From Rhizophagus clarus (taxonomy: Eukaryota > Glomeromycota > Glomeromycetes > Glomerales > Glomeraceae): a stretch of DNA of 64,000 nucleotides. The position numbers and the translations under genes were made by a program. This document shows positions 60,601-64,000 of this stretch, piece after piece. Positions within the stretch are counted from its first letter, which is position 1, and the number at the start of each line of letters is the position of its first letter. The DNA is taken from positions 496,001-560,000 of the forward strand of contig BLAL01000037.1 of assembly GCA_015698045.1 (NCBI GenBank), given 5' to 3'. Below the pieces are notes generated by a model. It was not told where the DNA came from, did no database searches, and was given only the letters and a program-made list of their open reading frames with translations.

Positions 60601-62940
60601 TATTCTCATGTGTTAAAAACATATTAACCTAAAATATGTAAAAAGATAATTAATATACTAGGAAAGAAATATTATTTAATTTAAATATCAAGAATTTCAT
60701 TATTTATACCTTATTTAAAAATTCATTAATAGTATTTTGTGAATTATGTAAGCATTTCAACGCAATTTTTCTATTTGATCTTCTTGCTAGCTTATTTTTA
60801 CTATAATTATAATACATTGGGCCATTTTTCCATATTGCTGAATATATTGTAGCATTATCACCTCTACCTATTTTTTTAACTTTATTGAACTGACTATATG
60901 GTATCCATTCAAATATACTATCCCATAAGTTATTAATTCTTAATTGCATTTTTTGAATGAAATCATCAATTTTTTTATTACTACTAGTCCAGATTTTAAA
61001 ATTCTTTTTTAGACAATTTACTTGACAAGGTTTACACCATTTGTACATTATATTTGTGAATTTTTCCATGCATACTTCACAACATTTTTTACTATATTCT
61101 TCACAATATTTATGCTGAAGAACTATTATGTAATCATTCGTATTTGGATTTTGAGATATTCCATATATTTGAATATTGCAATCATTATAAGTATTTATTG
61201 AATATGTTTTGACCTATTTATAAAGAAAAGATTTTATTATTTTTTATTATTTACAATAATTAAATTAAATTTTAAAAATGTATCATACCTTATGCAAAAA
61301 TACATTAATGTTATTTTGTAAATTATATAAGCATTCCAAAGCAACTTTTGTGTTTGATTTTCTTATCCATTTTTTTCCATCAAAATATAATGGACCATTT
61401 TTCCATATAGCTGAATATACTATTTCAAAATCATTTTTGCCTATTTTTTTAATATCTTTAAACTGATTGCATGGTATCCATTCAAATACTATATCAATTG
61501 GACTATTGATTTTTAACTGCATTTCTAAAATTAATTCATTAATTATTTTATTTTCACTGAAATTTAACTTTAACTTATTTATTTGGCATGGTTTACACCA
61601 CTTAAATTTTATATTTGTATATACTTCACCGCATTTTTTACAATAATTTTTGCTGTATTCTATGTAATATTTATCCTGAAATACCATGATAAAATTTTTC
61701 GTATCTGGATGTTGAGATATTCCATATATTTTATAATTACCAGTATTTGTTAAATATATTTTAACCTATTTATACACAAAAATGAATAATTGTATAATAT
61801 AAAAAGATTTAATTAAGTTCATAAATATTCATACCTTAGTTAAAAATTCATTAATACTAGCATATTCCAAATATTTTAAAGTAACGCTTCTGCTAATCAT
61901 TCTTTTTAATTCCATTTTACTACAATTATAATTTAATGGACCATTTTTCCATATTGCTGAAGATAAATTGCCTTTACCTATTTTTTTAATATTTTCAAAC
62001 TGATTATATGGTATCCATTCAAATATAATATCATTATAAGCATTAAGTTGTAATTGTGCTCCTTGAATAAAATTAACAACTTTTTCTTCTCCACTAGTCC
62101 AATTTGTAAAATTATTTTTTAAACAATCAATTTGACACAGTTTACACCATTTATATTTAACATTTGTGTATTTTTTACTACATTTGACACAATATTCATC
62201 TTTAAATACTATAATATAATATCTTGTATCTGGATTTTGAGATATTCCGTATATTATTTTACAGTTTGTAAGATGTACTTTAACCTATTTATATAAAAAA
62301 AATTATTATAATCTTGGATATTCGAAATATTTGTAAATTTTTAGATAATATGTTACCTTAGTTAAAAATTCATCAGCATTAGCAATTTTTAAACATTTTA
62401 AAGAAACAAATCTATTGGGTATTCTTTTTAATTCTCTTTTATCATGGTCATAATTTAATGGGCCATCTTTCCACTTTGCTGAATAAACTTTGGAAAAATT
62501 AATTTCGCTTATTTCTTTAATATTATTAAATTGATCATATGGTATCCATTCAATTATGATATCATTGTGCTTATTAACTTGTAATTGCATTTCTTGGACT
62601 AAATCATCAATCTTTTCACTTCCACTTGTCCAATTTGTGAAATTTCTTTTAAGATAATCTATGTGACAGGATCTACACCATTTATGTTTTATATCTGCAT
62701 ACTGCTCACCACATTTTTCACATTTTCCATGTTCCTCACGTTTTTCACGGTTTTCACAATAATTTAAATATTTTTCCTCCTGAATATTAGCAATTGATAA
62801 TCGATGAGAGACTTTCGGTAATCGATAAGAGTATTTTAAAGCAACTTTTGTGTTTAATATTTTTGTTCTTTTACTTAAAGAATAATGTGGAGTATTATGA
62901 TAATATTTAGTTCGATTATAAATATTTAATTCTGTTTCCA
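57664..62940 (-). CDS. Array B: eight kinase N-lobe modules plus one C-lobe
   Basis: Nine exons on the minus strand: B1 62940-62357, B2 62284-61835, B3 61765-61289, B4 61213-60710, B5 60628-60146, B6 60071-59616, B7 59545-59081, B8 59013-58573, B9 58494-57664. All join at phase 0 and are fully open, giving at least 1563 residues; the first coding exon is not certain because B1 begins with two bases of a split codon. B1-B7 each carry CxxC-x(11)-CxxC and WTS..IDxFIQ, then EWIPY and an N-lobe; B8 lacks the Cys motif. The glycine loop is complete only in B8 (IGKGGFATVYSAIW). The VAIK lysine is Glu in B3 and Asn in B7. B9 is the C-lobe: HRDFHTGN, DMG for DFG, APE, then a 60-residue tail. Probably an active TKL-type kinase with an N-terminal chain of pseudo N-lobes (inference). 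Without RNA evidence some exons might be skipped. Confidence 0.8.
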
Positions 62941-62999
62941 CTAATAAAAAATACTTATTATTATTCTTTATGTAAATATTATATAACCATAATAATAAA

Positions 63000-64000
63000 A
63001 TAAATGACTTACCAGCTAAAATAAACAATCAAATAATGTTTTAAAGGAAGAATTTAATTAATTTAAATTATATGCAAATATTATATTGATTAAATAACTT
63101 ACACGCTATATTAATAAATAAATAATTTTAAAACAGAAAATTAGTTAGTTTAAATTATATAAATATTATAAATAATATAGGATTAAATAAAAATAATTAT
63201 TAAATAAAGAATTTAGTTAGTTTAAATTATATGTAAATATTATATAAATACAGTATAATAGAAATATATAAATTATATGTAAATATTATATAAATATAAT
63301 AGAATTATATAACTTACGTTCACGCACTATATTATCAAATACACAATTTTTTTAAATAAAGAATTCAATCGGTTTAAATTATATATTGATATAATAAAAT
63401 TAAATAACTTACTCACTATATTATTAAATAAATAATTTTAAATAAAGTAATTAGTTAGTTTAAATTATATATAAATATTATATAAATAATATCATAGGAT
63501 TAAATAACTTACATTCTATATTATCAAATAAATAAAGAATTTAGTTAGTTTGAGTTATATATAAATATTATATAAATATAATAGAAATATATAACTTACG
63601 TTCATGCCATATATTAGCTAATACATCTAATACACAGTTTTTTTAAATAAAGAATTTAGTTAGTTCAAATTATATGTCATCATTCCCTCTCTTTTCTTCT
63701 TCTGTATCTCCAATCAATTAATTACAATAAAATTAAATAAATAATAACTTGCCAACTGAAATAATTTTTAAATAAAAAATTTAGTTAGTTTAAATTATAT
63801 GTAAATATTATATAAATATAATAGAATTATATAACTTACATTCATGCTCTATATTATCAAATACACAGTTTTTTCAAATAAAGAATTTAGTTAGTTCAAA
63901 TTATATGTCATCATTCCCTCTCTTTTCTTCTTCTGTATCTCCAATCAATTAATCACAATAAAATTAAATAAATAATAACTTGCCAACTGAATTAATTTTT
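63000..64000 (-). repeat. Splice-motif tandem array upstream of array B
   Basis: Degenerate monomers of about 90-100 bp. Read on the minus strand each contains ATATAG, then 3 or 9 bases, then GTAAGTTATTTAAT or GTAAGTTATATAAT. GTAAG complements (CTTAC) lie at 63008, 63098, 63313, 63408, 63508, 63594 and 63834. The bases between AG and GT are CTG, CGT, TGCGTGAAC, TGA, AAT, a diverged GCATGAAC and AGCATGAAT. At 63660-64000 there is a longer tandem repeat of 231 bp (markers TATATGTCATCATTCCC at 63671 and 63902) with a pyrimidine-rich core, TCCCTCTCTTTTCTTCTTC. It probably forms the 5' leader or upstream region of array B and runs off the window. Confidence 0.6.

Noticed and set aside
1-64000. tRNA or rRNA genes
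   Set aside because: I looked for the GGTTCRANNCC box and rRNA-like GC-rich blocks and saw none I could defend; a covariance-model scan would settle it.

Overview
The window is very AT-rich, intron-dense eukaryotic DNA: introns of about 70-90 bp with GTAAGT/GTATG donors and TAG acceptors, long gene-poor stretches, and A/T homopolymers. It looks like an arbuscular mycorrhizal fungus (Glomeromycotina), probably Rhizophagus irregularis or a close relative. The reasons are protein families I recognise as expanded there: kinases with a CxxC-CxxC zinc-ribbon-like motif and an 'IDxFIQ..EWIPY' linker, Sel1-kinase fusions, BTB-BACK-TLDc proteins, F-box proteins and ion-channel relics. The species is an inference from family resemblance; no rRNA, tRNA or mitochondrial marker is present.

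Layout. 0.85-3.56 kb (-): a five-exon gene joining four EF-hands to BTB, BACK and TLDc. 3.6-9.4 kb: gene desert with small palindromic repeats. 9.47-10.17 kb (+): a three-exon gene of unknown function. 12.06-16.45 kb (+): array A, a decayed gene made of repeated [zinc ribbon + kinase N-lobe] exons ending in a broken kinase C-lobe. 19.27-21.66 kb (+): an intact single-kinase gene with an unusual tail of seven tiny phase-1 exons plus a terminal exon. 21.7-29.7 kb: desert with a foldback element. 29.72-30.53 kb (-): F-box gene. 31.19-32.56 kb (+): zinc alcohol dehydrogenase (MDR). 34.2-35.3 kb (-): a heavily mutated kinase pseudogene. 37.63-39.00 kb (-): a secreted tandem-repeat protein with dibasic (Kex2-type) sites. 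39-45.3 kb: desert ending in a duplicated segment. 45.31-49.39 kb (+): a Sel1-repeat kinase gene with five disabling lesions in the Sel1 part. 49.9-55.9 kb: repeat-rich zone with two tandem arrays of intron plus mini-exon monomers, a 165-bp tandem repeat, a perfect 92-bp hairpin element with target-site duplication, a mobile-element ORF relic and an ion-channel pseudogene. 57.66-62.94 kb (-): array B, an intact collinear inverted paralogue of array A. 63-64 kb: a third splice-motif repeat array upstream of array B.

The most interesting items are: (1) array B, where eight kinase N-lobes precede a single C-lobe and only the N-lobe next to the C-lobe keeps its ATP-binding motifs; (2) the secreted protein with seven RR-delimited repeats, a candidate precursor of processed peptides; (3) the EF-hand/BTB/TLDc fusion; (4) satellites whose monomer is itself an intron plus mini-exon; (5) the chain of phase-1 mini-exons in the 19-21 kb kinase. 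All exon joins were made by eye from splice motifs and reading frame, without transcripts.
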